From Nanosynbacter sp. (lineage in GTDB: Bacteria; Patescibacteriota; Saccharimonadia; Saccharimonadales; Saccharimonadaceae): a DNA stretch of 64,000 nucleotides. The DNA is taken from contig JABZJS010000005.1 of the NCBI GenBank assembly GCA_015257665.1, forward strand, positions 1 to 64,000, written 5' to 3'. Below, in pieces: positions 1 to 9,120 of this stretch. The position numbers were made by a program, and so were the translations under genes. The notes beneath the pieces are model-generated. The model saw nothing but the letters and a program-made list of their open reading frames with translations. It was not told where the DNA came from and searched no databases. Position 1 is the stretch's first letter; every line of letters begins with the position of its first letter.

Positions 1-1
1 A

Positions 2-61
2 GTATTCTACGACAGCAAGAAGCTCAGTTTGTTGCGGTTGGGGGTTGTGGGTGCCGTGTAA
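2..61 (+). CDS. Possible 3' end of a gene entering from the left
   Basis: The first bases of the window form an open frame of 19 codons closed by TAA. It ends in a hydrophobic Leu/Val/Gly/Ala-rich tail, as the C-terminus of a plus-strand protein might. The frame is too short to identify and could be chance. It would be convergent with uvrB. Confidence 0.25.
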   Translation, partial: VFYDSKKLSLLRLGVVGAV

Positions 62-137
62 GTATCACGTATAGGCATACTACATCATATTATACACTCT
101 GTGCATGTGCCGATCGTAGGTTTACTAAGCTACTGCT

Positions 138-2111
138 CTACAACTTACTCTTCACCTCAGCGATCAGATCTCGCAATTCGGCTGCTCGCTCAAACTCAAG
201 ATTGGCACTAGCGAGATTCATTTGGCCAGTCAGGTCTTTGATAAGGCTCTTGTATTCGTCCTTGGGGATTTTGCGCAGGTCAAGCTTGGGCGCGTCATCC
301 TCTTTCTGCGGGATGATGGAGCGTAGGCCTTCGTCGATCGCTTTATTAATACCACGCGGTGTAATGCCATGTTCGCGATTGTATGCCTGCTGAATTTCGC
401 GTCGGCGTTTGGTTTCGTCAATTGCTCGGCGCATACTATCGGTGATACTATCGCCATACATAATGACCCTGCCCTCAACGTGGCGAGCTGCCCGGCCAAT
501 TGTCTGGATGAGGCTACGCTCGCTACGGAGGAAGCCTTCTTTGTCGGCATCCATAATCGCCACCAAGCTCACTTCTGGCAAATCGATCCCCTCACGCAAG
601 AGGTTGATCCCCACCAGGACATCATACAGACCCATACGCAGATCACGCAGAATGTCGCCGCGCTCGAGCGTGTCGATCTCGCTGTGGATATAGGCCGTCT
701 TGATGCCGAGGTCGGTCAGATAGGTGGAGAGATCCTCAGCCATCCGCTTGGTAAGCGTTGTCACGAGCACGCGCTGCTGCTGGCTGGTGTGCTCGCGAAT
801 TTCTGCAATGAGGTCATCTACCTGTCCTTCAGTTGGGCGGACTATAATCTCCGGGTCGAGCAAGCCAGTGGGGCGAATCACCTGCTGAGCAGGAGCGGGG
901 CTGCGCTTGAGCTCATAATCGCCAGGGGTAGCAGAGACATAAATCACTTGGTTGATGTGCTTATCGAATTCATCAAAGCGCAGTGGGCGATTATCCAGCG
1001 CGCTTGGCAGGCGAAAGCCATGCTCCACCAGCACTTCTTTGCGAGCGCGGTCACCATTATACATCGCGCGCACCTGGGGGACGGTTACGTGACTCTCGTC
1101 GATCAGCATCAAGAAATCGTCAGGAAAGTAATCGAGCAAGGTAGCTGGCTGCTCACCCGCTTCGCGGTTGGTGAGATAGCGACTATAGTTCTCGATCCCC
1201 TTCACGAAGCCAGTCTGCTCGAGCATTTCCAGGTCGTACTTGGTGCGCTGGCTCAAGCGCTGCGCCTCAAGCAGCTTACCGTGCGTCTCAAACCACTGTT
1301 CACGCTCCTCGTACTCCTGCCGGATCCGATCAATCGCCTGCTTAATTTTCTCCTTAGGCGTTGCATAGTGACTACTAGGAAAGATGGTAAACTCCGCTGG
1401 CTCATCGAGGATCTCGCCAGTGAGCGGGTTGATGTGTGTAATTCGATCCACTTCATCCCCAAAAAATTCCACCCGATAGGCTGTCTCTTGCCCTGCCGGA
1501 AAGACATCGACCACATCGCCCTTAACGCGAAAGGCACCGCGTGCAAAATCGATATCATTGCGATGGTATTGGATATCCATCAGCTGGCGCAGAAATTTAT
1601 CCTGAACACGCCGCTCTCCTTGGCGTACTGTGACGGATAGCTCATAATAATCGGCTGGCGAACCCAGGCCATAGATACAGCTAACACTGGCAATAATAAT
1701 CACATCGCGGCGCGTTAGTAATGCATCAGTCGCCGCATGGCGGAGGCGGTCGATCTCCTCATTGATAGCTGAATCCTTCTCAATATATGTATCACTACTG
1801 GCAATATATGCTTCTGGCTGATAATAATCAAAATAACTGACAAAGTAGTGTACTTCATTGTCTGGAAAGAACTGTTTGAATTCACTAAAGAGCTGCGCCG
1901 CGAGTGTCTTGTTATGCGCCAAAACAAGCGTCGGCACGCCACGCTGAGCAATAATATTTGCCATCGTAAAGGTCTTGCCACTACCGGTTGCACCAAGTAG
2001 TGTCTGCTCGCGCTGGCCAGCTTCCAGGCCACCAAGTAGCTGAGCGATCGCCTGAGGCTGATCACCGGTCGGTTGATAAGCAGAACGAAGCCGAAATGGT
2101 ATGTGCGTCAC
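138..2111 (-). CDS. uvrB: UvrABC system protein B (excision repair)
   Basis: DNA-damage recognition helicase-like subunit of nucleotide excision repair; it is loaded by UvrA and then recruits UvrC. At 657 aa it has the normal family length. Walker A GATGSGKT lies at residues 40-47. The beta-hairpin region with [13 protein letters not shown] near residue 90, the SVSCIYGLG motif, the helicase motif [18 protein letters not shown] and a C-terminal UVR helix pair ([14 protein letters not shown]) are all visible. The start is GTG. A -10-like TACACT lies at 2118-2123, six bases upstream, so the mRNA is probably leaderless. The epimerase gene lies 26 bp upstream on the same strand with its own -10 box. 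Confidence 0.98.
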   Translation of the reverse strand: MTHIPFRLRSAYQPTGDQPQAIAQLLGGLEAGQREQTLLGATGSGKTFTMANIIAQRGVPTLVLAHNKTLAAQLFSEFKQFFPDNEVHYFVSYFDYYQPEAYIASSDTYIEKDSAINEEIDRLRHAATDALLTRRDVIIIASVSCIYGLGSPADYYELSVTVRQGERRVQDKFLRQLMDIQYHRNDIDFARGAFRVKGDVVDVFPAGQETAYRVEFFGDEVDRITHINPLTGEILDEPAEFTIFPSSHYATPKEKIKQAIDRIRQEYEEREQWFETHGKLLEAQRLSQRTKYDLEMLEQTGFVKGIENYSRYLTNREAGEQPATLLDYFPDDFLMLIDESHVTVPQVRAMYNGDRARKEVLVEHGFRLPSALDNRPLRFDEFDKHINQVIYVSATPGDYELKRSPAPAQQVIRPTGLLDPEIIVRPTEGQVDDLIAEIREHTSQQQRVLVTTLTKRMAEDLSTYLTDLGIKTAYIHSEIDTLERGDILRDLRMGLYDVLVGINLLREGIDLPEVSLVAIMDADKEGFLRSERSLIQTIGRAARHVEGRVIMYGDSITDSMRRAIDETKRRREIQQAYNREHGITPRGINKAIDEGLRSIIPQKEDDAPKLDLRKIPKDEYKSLIKDLTGQMNLASANLEFERAAELRDLIAEVKSKL

Positions 2112-2137
2112 GTCCTTAGTGTAGCATAGCGCGGGCC

Positions 2138-2782
2138 TTAAATCACACTCTGGCGATTCATCTCAGCAAGGAGTTTGTTGTACGTTGCTTGCGGATCTTT
2201 GGCGTGGTTGATCGCTCCACCAACACTAATCACGTCAGCACCACCCTGGGCAATATGGAAGATATTATCCACCGTCACGCCGCCATCCCAGCCAATCTCG
2301 ACCCGAGGGTGGATGGCTCGCACTAGCCGGATTTTCTCCAGCTGCATCATTCGCGCTTTGCCACCAAACTCACCCAGCTTACCACTAACGATCGATACAT
2401 AGTCGGCCGTCTCAATATACGACGCCACTGTCTCGGGTACCGTCGTACGCTGCAGGGCCACACCAGCATGAATACCAGCTTGCTTGACCTGCTGCAAGAC
2501 AGGGATTAAATCCTCTTTGACTTCAGCGTGAAAAATAATTGTACTGGGCCGCAGCTTGATCAGTTTCTCAACGTACACGCTGGGGCGCGCCACCATAGCG
2601 TGGATGTCGACCGTCCACGACTGAGGCCACCACAGTTGGCCGATCCCTACCGTTTGACGGGGCGCAAATACGCCATCAGAAATATCAATATGAACCCGCT
2701 TGGCAAACGGCATAAAATGCTCTACCGCAGCCTTGTATTCATCAGTTTTTGTACTTAAAATAATTGGTGCTATGACAGCCAT
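2138..2782 (-). CDS. Ribulose-phosphate 3-epimerase family protein
   Basis: TIM-barrel protein of the Rpe family, which interconverts ribulose-5-phosphate and xylulose-5-phosphate. The family pattern is recognisable: HIDISDG (usually HLDVMDG), DIHAMV (usually DIHLMV), a FHAE strand and a WDGGVT phosphate-site loop. The loop that normally reads like PGFGGQ is [10 protein letters not shown] here, so substrate preference may differ from classical Rpe. An ATG at 2791 overlaps the -10 box TATAAT (2790-2795) and cannot be transcribed from it. The ATG at 2782, seven bases after the box, is therefore the chosen start (214 aa). It probably gives a leaderless mRNA. Confidence 0.8.
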   Translation of the reverse strand: MAVIAPIILSTKTDEYKAAVEHFMPFAKRVHIDISDGVFAPRQTVGIGQLWWPQSWTVDIHAMVARPSVYVEKLIKLRPSTIIFHAEVKEDLIPVLQQVKQAGIHAGVALQRTTVPETVASYIETADYVSIVSGKLGEFGGKARMMQLEKIRLVRAIHPRVEIGWDGGVTVDNIFHIAQGGADVISVGGAINHAKDPQATYNKLLAEMNRQSVI

Positions 2783-2865
2783 GCCAGACATTATACGGCG
2801 TCTGACGTGTGTTGTAAAGACGGCGACGGCGTTCTTTCACATTTGCGAGAGCTAAGGAGGGCGTG

Positions 2866-3162
2866 TTAGACTGACGTGCGCGAAGAGTAGGTATTTGACA
2901 CTTCCTTAACATCATTCAAAAAAGCGTCATCAAACTTTTCCAAACTTTTCGTTGCATCAACTAACGACTCTAACTCATCCAATTCTTGCTGAGATAGTGC
3001 ACTGCGTTTTTCTGCTAAATAATCGGTCAATCTTGCACAAATATATTCGACAGCCACAGCCCATTCACCTGCATCATTATATAGCGTCACTTCTGCTCGG
3101 TCAGCTCTTGTTAGGTAAGGGTTTTTATTAGCATAGTCTCGTATCAATTGGGTTAAGTGCAT
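2866..3162 (-). CDS. Small acidic protein, possibly MafI-like immunity protein
   Basis: A 98-aa soluble protein with no signal peptide or membrane segment. The middle part (GEWAVAVEYICARLTDYL followed by an acidic LSQQELDELESL helix) resembles the helical layout of MafI-type immunity proteins, judged only by eye. No toxin gene lies next to it, and the upstream neighbour is a type IV prepilin. A -10 box TATAAT at 3169-3174 lies six bases before the ATG, so it is probably transcribed alone without a leader. It could equally be an unrelated conserved small protein. Confidence 0.6.
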   Translation of the reverse strand: MHLTQLIRDYANKNPYLTRADRAEVTLYNDAGEWAVAVEYICARLTDYLAEKRSALSQQELDELESLVDATKSLEKFDDAFLNDVKEVSNTYSSRTSV

Positions 3163-3182
3163 AACTACATTATATCATATTT

Positions 3183-3596
3183 TCAAATATTTGCTGGGCA
3201 ACTGCCTGCCTGCGGCCGCGCCATGCCAGTGGTGGCGTAGTAGCGAATGTCGGTAAGGTGGCGGTCGGTGGCTTGGACGCAGAATTTGGTAGCATCGGCG
3301 CTCAGCGTAACCTGCACAGCTGTGTCGCTTGGTGGACGGTAACCGACTTGCTCGAGGTTAGTGCTATAGCTTGCACCACTAGCGCTAGCGTTGGCGTGGT
3401 GCGTCTTGATCGCCTCAAGTGCACTGGTGGCTGCCGCACGCGTTGCGACATCGACTGAGCGCCGCCGATAGCCCGAATACGCCGTCATAGACAAAGTCAC
3501 GAGTAAGCCCAGGATCGCGATGACAATCATCAGTTCCATGAGCGTGAAACCCTTCTGGCTCCGCTGCATCCACCATACTGCCCTGCTTTGCCTCAT
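3183..3596 (-). CDS. Type IV prepilin-like protein
   Basis: A 137-aa exported pilin-like subunit. The class III prepilin signal is clear: a short basic leader, then QKGFTLMELMIVIAILG, with cleavage expected between Gly and Phe and the conserved Glu at mature position 5. It is followed by one hydrophobic helix and a small globular domain with two cysteines that could form a disulphide. The frame is open further upstream, but GGAGGGAGAA at 3604-3613 points to the ATG at 3596. No pilus assembly ATPase, platform protein or prepilin peptidase is present here, so assembly genes must lie elsewhere. It ends 20 bp from the small acidic gene. Confidence 0.88.
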   Translation of the reverse strand: MRQSRAVWWMQRSQKGFTLMELMIVIAILGLLVTLSMTAYSGYRRRSVDVATRAAATSALEAIKTHHANASASGASYSTNLEQVGYRPPSDTAVQVTLSADATKFCVQATDRHLTDIRYYATTGMARPQAGSCPANI

Positions 3597-3700
3597 TATA
3601 TTTCTCCCTCCATTAGCATAAGCATATTTAAACATCACTATAGCAGGTGGAATGGTCAAGGGCAATAGCACTTTTCTTCTTGGCAGTATATACTAGGTTT

Positions 3701-5272
3701 ATGGTGACCAAACAAGACGTCCTCACAAAAGCACGCGGTCTCTATAGCGAAGATCAGCTGTATGAAATCGACCATGCGATCGACTTCGCCACCCAGGCAC
3801 ACCACGGACAAAAGCGCAAAAGCGGTGAACCCTACATTACCCATCCGCTGAGCGTTGCAATTATCTTGATCGACTGGGGGATGGACAGCGACACCATCAT
3901 CGCGGGTATTCTCCACGACACCGTTGAGGATACCGAGACGTCACTAGACGATATTGAGTCACTTTTTGGACATGATGTGTCCTTCCTCGTTGATGGCGTG
4001 ACGAAGGTAAGCCAAGCCCGAGCTGGTATGCGTGACCTCGACCACTATCTCCCTCAGACGAAAGACAACCTTACCAAGCTGCTTATTGCTGTGGGACAGG
4101 ACGTGCGTGTCATTATCATCAAGCTGGCCGACCGGCTGCATAATATGCAGACGCTGCAATTCAAATCACCCGAAAAGCAGCAAAAGATCGCCCGAGAAAC
4201 ACTCGAGGTCTTTGCCCCCATGGCTGACCAACTCGGTATGGGGCGGGTGCGGATGGAGCTAGAAGAACTCGCCTTTAGCTACCTCGACCCCAAAGAATAC
4301 AAGCGGCTCGAGAAGGTCATGAAGCAACGCCTAGGCAAAAGCACCCGCAAGCTTGGCGTCGTCCGCCTCGAGGTCGAGCGGGCACTCAAGGATGAGAAGC
4401 TCGAGTTTGAGATCAATGGGCGAGTCAAAAGCCTTTACAGCCTGCACCGCAAGCTCCAAAAGCGCGGTAGTCTCGACAATATTTATGACCTGATGGCACT
4501 ACGCATCATTGTCCACACCAAGGAAGAGTGCTACTTAGTGCTGGGCATTCTCCACTCGCTCTATCAACCGATGATTGCTCGCATCAAAGATTATATTTCC
4601 ATCCCCAAGCCAAACGGCTACCAGAGCCTCCATACAACGGTCATCACGCCTAATAAGCAGATCGTCGAGTTCCAGATCCGCACCCGCGATATGCATGAAT
4701 ACGCCGAGCGTGGCCTTGCCGCCAGCTTTCACTACCAGCAACAAAAAGATAGCAAGGAGTATCTCAAGGGCGACTCCAAGCGCGGCGTATCAAATCTGCC
4801 GGCCCAGTTGCAGTGGATTACGCAATTGCAAGAAATCGCCGCTCGCCTGCGCGCTGGCGAGGATATCCCTCGCGAGCAGTTATCAATCGACCTCTTTGGC
4901 CACCGCATCTTCGTTTTTTCTCCCAAAGGCGATATCTACAACCTCCCCGAGGGGGCTTTGCCACTCGACTTCGCCTACGCCATCCACTCTGATATCGCCA
5001 AGCACGCCTACGGCTTTCGGATCAATGGCAAAATGGAGTCATTCGAGCGGCCACTTGAGAATGGTGATGTCATCGAAGTCCTTACCCGCAAGCTCTCCTA
5101 CCCCAAGCCGGGTTGGGCGCAGCTTGTTACCACCAGTCACGCGCGCGACAAGCTCCGCCTTCAGCTCAACAAAATCCGCGTTCAAGCTGTTAATGGTGCC
5201 ATCAATCTAACAGATAAAATTATGCCAATCAGTAAGCCTGAGGCTGCTTCGAAAAAGTCAAAGAATAAATAA
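3701..5272 (+). CDS. Bifunctional (p)ppGpp synthetase/hydrolase, RelA/SpoT family, short form
   Basis: Makes and probably degrades the alarmone (p)ppGpp. The N-terminal HD hydrolase has HHGQKRKSGEPYITHPL and ILHDTVEDT, so His72-Asp73 and the Glu-Asp pair are intact. The synthetase domain carries RIKDYISIPKPNGYQSLHTT near residue 300. A TGS domain (DLFGHRIFVFSPKGD to NGDVIEVLTRK) follows. At 523 aa it ends soon after TGS, whereas full-length relatives exceed 700 aa with zinc-finger and ACT domains, so ribosome-dependent control may be missing. The longer open frame upstream is rejected because TATACT (3689-3694) lies six bases before the ATG at 3701. Confidence 0.95.
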   Translation: MVTKQDVLTKARGLYSEDQLYEIDHAIDFATQAHHGQKRKSGEPYITHPLSVAIILIDWGMDSDTIIAGILHDTVEDTETSLDDIESLFGHDVSFLVDGVTKVSQARAGMRDLDHYLPQTKDNLTKLLIAVGQDVRVIIIKLADRLHNMQTLQFKSPEKQQKIARETLEVFAPMADQLGMGRVRMELEELAFSYLDPKEYKRLEKVMKQRLGKSTRKLGVVRLEVERALKDEKLEFEINGRVKSLYSLHRKLQKRGSLDNIYDLMALRIIVHTKEECYLVLGILHSLYQPMIARIKDYISIPKPNGYQSLHTTVITPNKQIVEFQIRTRDMHEYAERGLAASFHYQQQKDSKEYLKGDSKRGVSNLPAQLQWITQLQEIAARLRAGEDIPREQLSIDLFGHRIFVFSPKGDIYNLPEGALPLDFAYAIHSDIAKHAYGFRINGKMESFERPLENGDVIEVLTRKLSYPKPGWAQLVTTSHARDKLRLQLNKIRVQAVNGAINLTDKIMPISKPEAASKKSKNK

Positions 5273-5490
5273 CTGAGGTAACGTTAGATAATTGCCGCAC
5301 ATCTTGACTTAAGCCTCTAAAATTATCGACCTGCCGCAACCTTGCTCCCTCTATCACCATTATTATCCAACAGATGTGGGTAGCCTATTGTGATAACCAG
5401 CCTGTGAGCCTCTGACTTTCTTGATAAAGCAATATTCTGCAAGTACTGCCTGTTTTATAGTAACCTAGAGAATTTTAGAAGTTGGAGTAA

Positions 5491-5525
5491 AAATACAAAA
5501 TACCCCACTGGGGTATTTTGTATTT
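5491..5525. terminator. Bidirectional terminator between relA/spoT and ppa
   Basis: Perfect 16-bp inverted repeat (5491-5506 with 5510-5525) around a 3-base loop. A-rich and T-rich outer ends supply a U-tract in both directions. It lies between two convergent genes and can end both transcripts. Confidence 0.9.
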
Positions 5526-5540
5526 GCTTAAACGCGTTAT

Positions 5541-6071
5541 CTAGCGTTCATTCCAACGCGCAATAGATTCATGGATAATCTGCTTGGCACGCGCGGCATC
5601 ACCAAAGCCCTTCACTACAGTAGTGCCAGGCTTTTTGAGGTCTTTGTAGTGGTTAAAGTGGTGCTCGATTTGCTTGAGCGTTGCAGCAGGGAGATCTTCG
5701 AGCGAGTTGATTGCATCACCTGTGTTGCGGTCATCTGCTGGCACGACGATCACCTTATCATCCACCTCGTCATCGTCTACAAACTCCAGCACGCCAATCA
5801 CCTTGCCTTCCAAAATGACCCCAGTCGTTAGTGGTTGGTCGGTGATGATGAGAGCGTCGAGCTCATCACCATCTTCATCTAGGGTTTGTGGAATAAAGCC
5901 ATAATTGGTTGGCTTGGCAAAGATTGCTGGCTCGACCCGGTCGAGCTTCATCACTGCGAGGTCGCGATCCCATTCAATCTTGTGGTAACTTCCTTGCGGA
6001 ATCTCTACCACCACATTGACAATGCCAGCGTCAACGTCGCCGGGCGTCAGTATTTTATTAAAATCTGCCAT
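5541..6071 (-). CDS. ppa: Inorganic pyrophosphatase, family I
   Basis: Cytosolic Mg-dependent enzyme that hydrolyses pyrophosphate and so pulls polymerase and tRNA-ligase reactions forward. At 176 aa it has normal family I length. The signature DEDGDELDALI with its metal-binding aspartates is at about residues 65-75, preceded by the NYGFIPQT strand. Further acidic ligands follow in DDEVDDKVIVVPADD. A good ribosome-binding site, GAAAGGAGC, precedes the ATG. The gene is monocistronic, ending 15 bp before the shared terminator hairpin. Confidence 0.97.
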   Translation of the reverse strand: MADFNKILTPGDVDAGIVNVVVEIPQGSYHKIEWDRDLAVMKLDRVEPAIFAKPTNYGFIPQTLDEDGDELDALIITDQPLTTGVILEGKVIGVLEFVDDDEVDDKVIVVPADDRNTGDAINSLEDLPAATLKQIEHHFNHYKDLKKPGTTVVKGFGDAARAKQIIHESIARWNER

Positions 6072-6218
6072 TTATATTAGCTCCTTTCTGTTGCTATCTG
6101 TTTTATTTTAGCAAAATCTGCTCGGTAATAGCAAAAGAAGATGCGCTGGTAGTGCAACCTTGCTCTGCAGGCACATTATCCTCATCACCAACCCATTTGA
6201 TGGTATAATACTGCTAGC

Positions 6219-6914
6219 ATGTTAATCATTGGTCATCGCGGTGCGGCAGGACTCGCACCAGAGAACACTATCGACGCTATGGTAGCGGGTGTCGCGACGG
6301 GCGTAGATATGCTTGAGCTAGATGTGCGATTGACGCGCGACAGTGTTCCTGTGGTTGCACATGATAATCGTCTACTACGTACCCACCACCGAAACGAATC
6401 AATCAGTCATCTGACGTATACCGAGTTGCAGGCCCTCACCAGTGAGCAGCCTATTCCATCGCTCCTCGCAGTGCTAGACCGTTTTTTTGGCGTTGTGTTA
6501 CTCAATATTGAGCTCAAAGGGCACGGTAGCGCCGAGCCAACGTATCAGCTCCTCACCCACTACATCACATCGCCAGATGATTGGGATAATGTATTACTCT
6601 CGTCATTCTCCGTACGCGAGCTTCGGCAATTTCGGCAGCTTGCGCCTCAGGCCAATCTTGCTCTACTTCACCGCAATAATCCCTTTGCATTCTTGGCCTA
6701 CCAGCGAAAGCTCGACTTCACCGCAGTAGGGTTTCATCGCTTGTATGCACATCCATTGGCGATAGAAATTGCACGTCGGTCGAATCTCTTTACCTACGTT
6801 TATACGGTCAATCGCCCAGGTGCCCTGCAGCAGCTTGCTGAGCGCGGCATCGACGGCGTCGTTACCAACTATCCAGATAAGTTTCTTGCTGAGCTACAGC
6901 GCTTTAGAGATTAG
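6219..6914 (+). CDS. Glycerophosphodiester phosphodiesterase
   Basis: Hydrolyses glycerophosphodiesters, the deacylated phospholipid head groups, to glycerol-3-phosphate and an alcohol. The family start IIGHRGAAGLAPENT and the metal-ligand stretch LELDVRLTRDSVPVVAHD are both intact. The LLNIELKG strand and the C-terminal VYTVNRP and GIDGVVTNYPD motifs complete the barrel. At 231 aa with no signal peptide it resembles cytosolic UgpQ and could help salvage host lipid head groups. TATAAT at 6204-6209 sits nine bases before the ATG, and there is no ribosome-binding site, so it is probably leaderless. Confidence 0.93.
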   Translation: MLIIGHRGAAGLAPENTIDAMVAGVATGVDMLELDVRLTRDSVPVVAHDNRLLRTHHRNESISHLTYTELQALTSEQPIPSLLAVLDRFFGVVLLNIELKGHGSAEPTYQLLTHYITSPDDWDNVLLSSFSVRELRQFRQLAPQANLALLHRNNPFAFLAYQRKLDFTAVGFHRLYAHPLAIEIARRSNLFTYVYTVNRPGALQQLAERGIDGVVTNYPDKFLAELQRFRD

Positions 6915-7062
6915 GAATATTGTCTGAATCCAACTAACGTCTCATTTGGGTGATGCTAGGCTTCTCCGTTCCTTTCTGTGGACGAATATTACCACTATCC
7001 AATTCAATGCAGAGGAGCAATAATCGAGTAAGCACCTAAAGAGTTTATCGAAAAAGCAACCA

Positions 7063-7086
7063 AAAAGAGCAGACGGTAGCTCTTTT
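7063..7086 (+). terminator. Terminator hairpin downstream of the glycerophosphodiesterase
   Basis: Inverted repeat AAAAGAGC/GCTCTTTT around an 8-base loop with a short T run, about 150 bases after the phosphodiesterase stop. The 340-base gap 6915-7255 holds only this and the next hairpin; no gene is seen in it. Confidence 0.6.
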
Positions 7087-7140
7087 AGTGCAGTTGGCAA
7101 GCAACCTCTCTAGGTGTATCAACTTCGTCTTCACACTAGT

Positions 7141-7167
7141 AAAAATCAGCCATTACGACTGATTTTT
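7141..7167. terminator. Second terminator hairpin in the gap before trxB
   Basis: Nine-base arms AAAAATCAG/CTGATTTTT with a 9-base loop and a run of seven T on the plus strand. It could stop plus-strand transcription. Since trxB ends 89 bases away, it could also serve the FKBP-trxB operon from the other side. A weak promoter-like pair (TTGGCA, 17 bases, TATCAA) precedes it on the plus strand. Confidence 0.65.
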
Positions 7168-7255
7168 TTACTTTGTTAGATAGAAAGGAGATGCTACTCA
7201 AGAGCTGAGTTTTGAGATTCAGGCTCTTAGCGACCCCACACTAGCACTATCTATT

Positions 7256-8221
7256 CTATGCTTTGTGCTGCTGAATATACTCACGGATACTCAAAGCAGC
7301 CGTCGCGCCTTCGCCCACCGCTGTAGCAATCTGCATCGTTGCGCCACTACGCACATCACCACTGGCAAAGACGCCAGGCATCGTCGTCTCAAGATGTTCA
7401 TTGGTGATAATCAGCCCCCGCTCATCGAGCTGGACGGGCGTACTCTGCAAAAAGCCCGTGTTTGGCTTGAGGCCAACAAAGACAAACACCCCATCACAGG
7501 CGAAGGTAGTTGGCTGGCCATTACTGATGGCTGCAACACCAGTCACTTTGCCGTCCTCTGCGATAATTTCAGTCGATTCGGTATGGAGATGGACGCTAAT
7601 TTGTCCTCGCTCGATAAAGGGCTGCAGGTCAGTCTGGAGGATCTCACTCGCTTTGATCGTGCTCCGCACCAGGAGGTCGATATGCTCTGCAAAGCGAGTC
7701 AAGAACATCGCCTCTTGCAAGCCAGAATTACCGCCACCGATCACCACCAGTCGCTTGCCTTTATAAAACGCACCGTCGCAGGTGGCACAGTAGTGTACGC
7801 CGCGACCATACAATGCATCTTCGCCAGGGATACCAAGCTTGTTATATGCACTGCCAGTGGCAATCAACACCGCACGGGCACGCACATCCTGCCCGTCGAC
7901 TGTCACAATCGTATCATTGCCATCTTTGCGGAGGCTCGATACCTCACCCAGCTCAATCTGCGCCCCAAAGCGCTCTGCCTGGCGCTGCAGCTGCTCGGCG
8001 AGGTTGAGGCCTGCTACGCCATCAGCAAAACCTGGGTAGTTATCGATCTTGTCAGTAATCGCCGCCAGACCACCAATCACTGCTTTTTCATACAATACCG
8101 TCTGCAGGTTCTCACGCGTCGTATATACTGCGGCAGCCAGAGCGCTTGGCCCCGCGCCAATCATGACAACGTCGTAGACTGGTGTCTGGGTTGGTTTGTT
8201 GTTATTGGTAGTGCTGTCCAT
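7256..8221 (-). CDS. trxB: Thioredoxin reductase
   Basis: FAD- and NADPH-dependent flavoprotein that reduces thioredoxin. FAD-binding motif GAGPSALAA is at about residues 22-30, the redox-active pair CATCDG has Cys145 and Cys148, the NADPH-binding loop is VVIGGGNSGLQEA, and the C-terminal FAD motif is VFASGDVRSG. At 321 aa it is of normal size. Its start overlaps the end of the FKBP gene by 20 bases and has a strong AAGGAGGGAG site, so the two are probably translated as a coupled pair. No thioredoxin gene is present in this window. Confidence 0.97.
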   Translation of the reverse strand: MDSTTNNNKPTQTPVYDVVMIGAGPSALAAAVYTTRENLQTVLYEKAVIGGLAAITDKIDNYPGFADGVAGLNLAEQLQRQAERFGAQIELGEVSSLRKDGNDTIVTVDGQDVRARAVLIATGSAYNKLGIPGEDALYGRGVHYCATCDGAFYKGKRLVVIGGGNSGLQEAMFLTRFAEHIDLLVRSTIKASEILQTDLQPFIERGQISVHLHTESTEIIAEDGKVTGVAAISNGQPTTFACDGVFVFVGLKPNTGFLQSTPVQLDERGLIITNEHLETTMPGVFASGDVRSGATMQIATAVGEGATAALSIREYIQQHKA

Positions 8222-8891
8222 AGCTGCTCCCTCCTTGACCTTCTTGGTATGCTTTCATAAGCTCTGAGGTATCGATTGTGGCTGGTTTTGGTACCGCCAT
8301 CACGATGAACTTCAGTGGTGTATTGGCGGGAATGTCATTGCCTTGGCCTTTCTCACCGTATGCTTTGTCGGAAGGGATGGTTAGCTCACGTACTCCACCA
8401 AGATGCATCCCCTTGATGCCTTCCTTCCAACCAGTAATAACACCCGCACTCTTGAGCCCACTCTCAACAGCAAATGGTGCATCAAGCTTACCGTCTTTGA
8501 TAGATTGGTCAAATACCTTGCCTTTTGGGTTCCAGCCAATGTAGTAGGCCGCAAATGCCGTATTATCCTTGATCTCCTCACCATCGCCAACCACCAAGTC
8601 TTCGCTGGAGAGCTCCTTCACACTATCGCGGTCAAACTCACCAACCCGGCTCGTATATTGGCTAAAGGTTGGATAATATTTGTTTGACAACTCTTGGGCT
8701 TGAGCAGCTGTCTTGGCTTGGTAGTCCTTCATGAGTTTCTGGTATTTTTCTTGCGCCTTTTGCGCTTTGGCTTGGTCATTCTTGTAGTTCTCCGAAGCGA
8801 GAAACGTCGCCGCAAATGACCCTAGTATCCCGACAACCGTCGCGACCAAAATAACAATAATAATCCAGCGTTGTGTCTTGGTTGTTGCCAT
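8202..8891 (-). CDS. Membrane-anchored FKBP-type peptidyl-prolyl isomerase
   Basis: Proline isomerase probably acting outside the membrane. A signal-anchor helix lies at about residues 9-30 of the 229-aa protein. A charged Lys/Gln/Ala-rich helical stalk follows, then an FKBP domain with GVITGWKEGIKGMHLGG, RELTIPSDKAYGEKG and a closing LKFIVMAV strand. The frame is open upstream, but AGAGGAG just before the ATG at 8891 fixes the start. It is followed by trxB with overlapping ends. The pairing suggests a shared role in protein folding or redox homeostasis, but this is inference. Confidence 0.92.
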   Translation of the reverse strand: MATTKTQRWIIIVILVATVVGILGSFAATFLASENYKNDQAKAQKAQEKYQKLMKDYQAKTAAQAQELSNKYYPTFSQYTSRVGEFDRDSVKELSSEDLVVGDGEEIKDNTAFAAYYIGWNPKGKVFDQSIKDGKLDAPFAVESGLKSAGVITGWKEGIKGMHLGGVRELTIPSDKAYGEKGQGNDIPANTPLKFIVMAVPKPATIDTSELMKAYQEGQGGSSYGQHYQ

Positions 8892-9120
8892 AACTCCTCT
8901 TGTTTCATCGACTAATCTATCTTGCCCAGTATAGCACACTTGCCAGTATGACTGCTAGATAACAGAGGTCGCGACGATAAATGCTGTCTAGTCTTTGCTG
9001 TATACTCCTTGTTAATCCTATTGCTCACTGCCACCTTGCTTTGCGCAGAAACACCACGCGAACAACCATCGGCCAACACGCCTCTTGCAATGACGATTTT
9101 TCTCAGTATACTAAAAAGCG

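Noticed and set aside
369..1640. Long 423-aa frame antisense to uvrB
   Set aside because: uvrB on the other strand has all family motifs; this frame has no start signal and is a shadow of its codon pattern.
7265..8260. 331-aa frame antisense to trxB
   Set aside because: It mirrors a well-conserved enzyme and spans the trxB/FKBP overlap without a ribosome-binding site.
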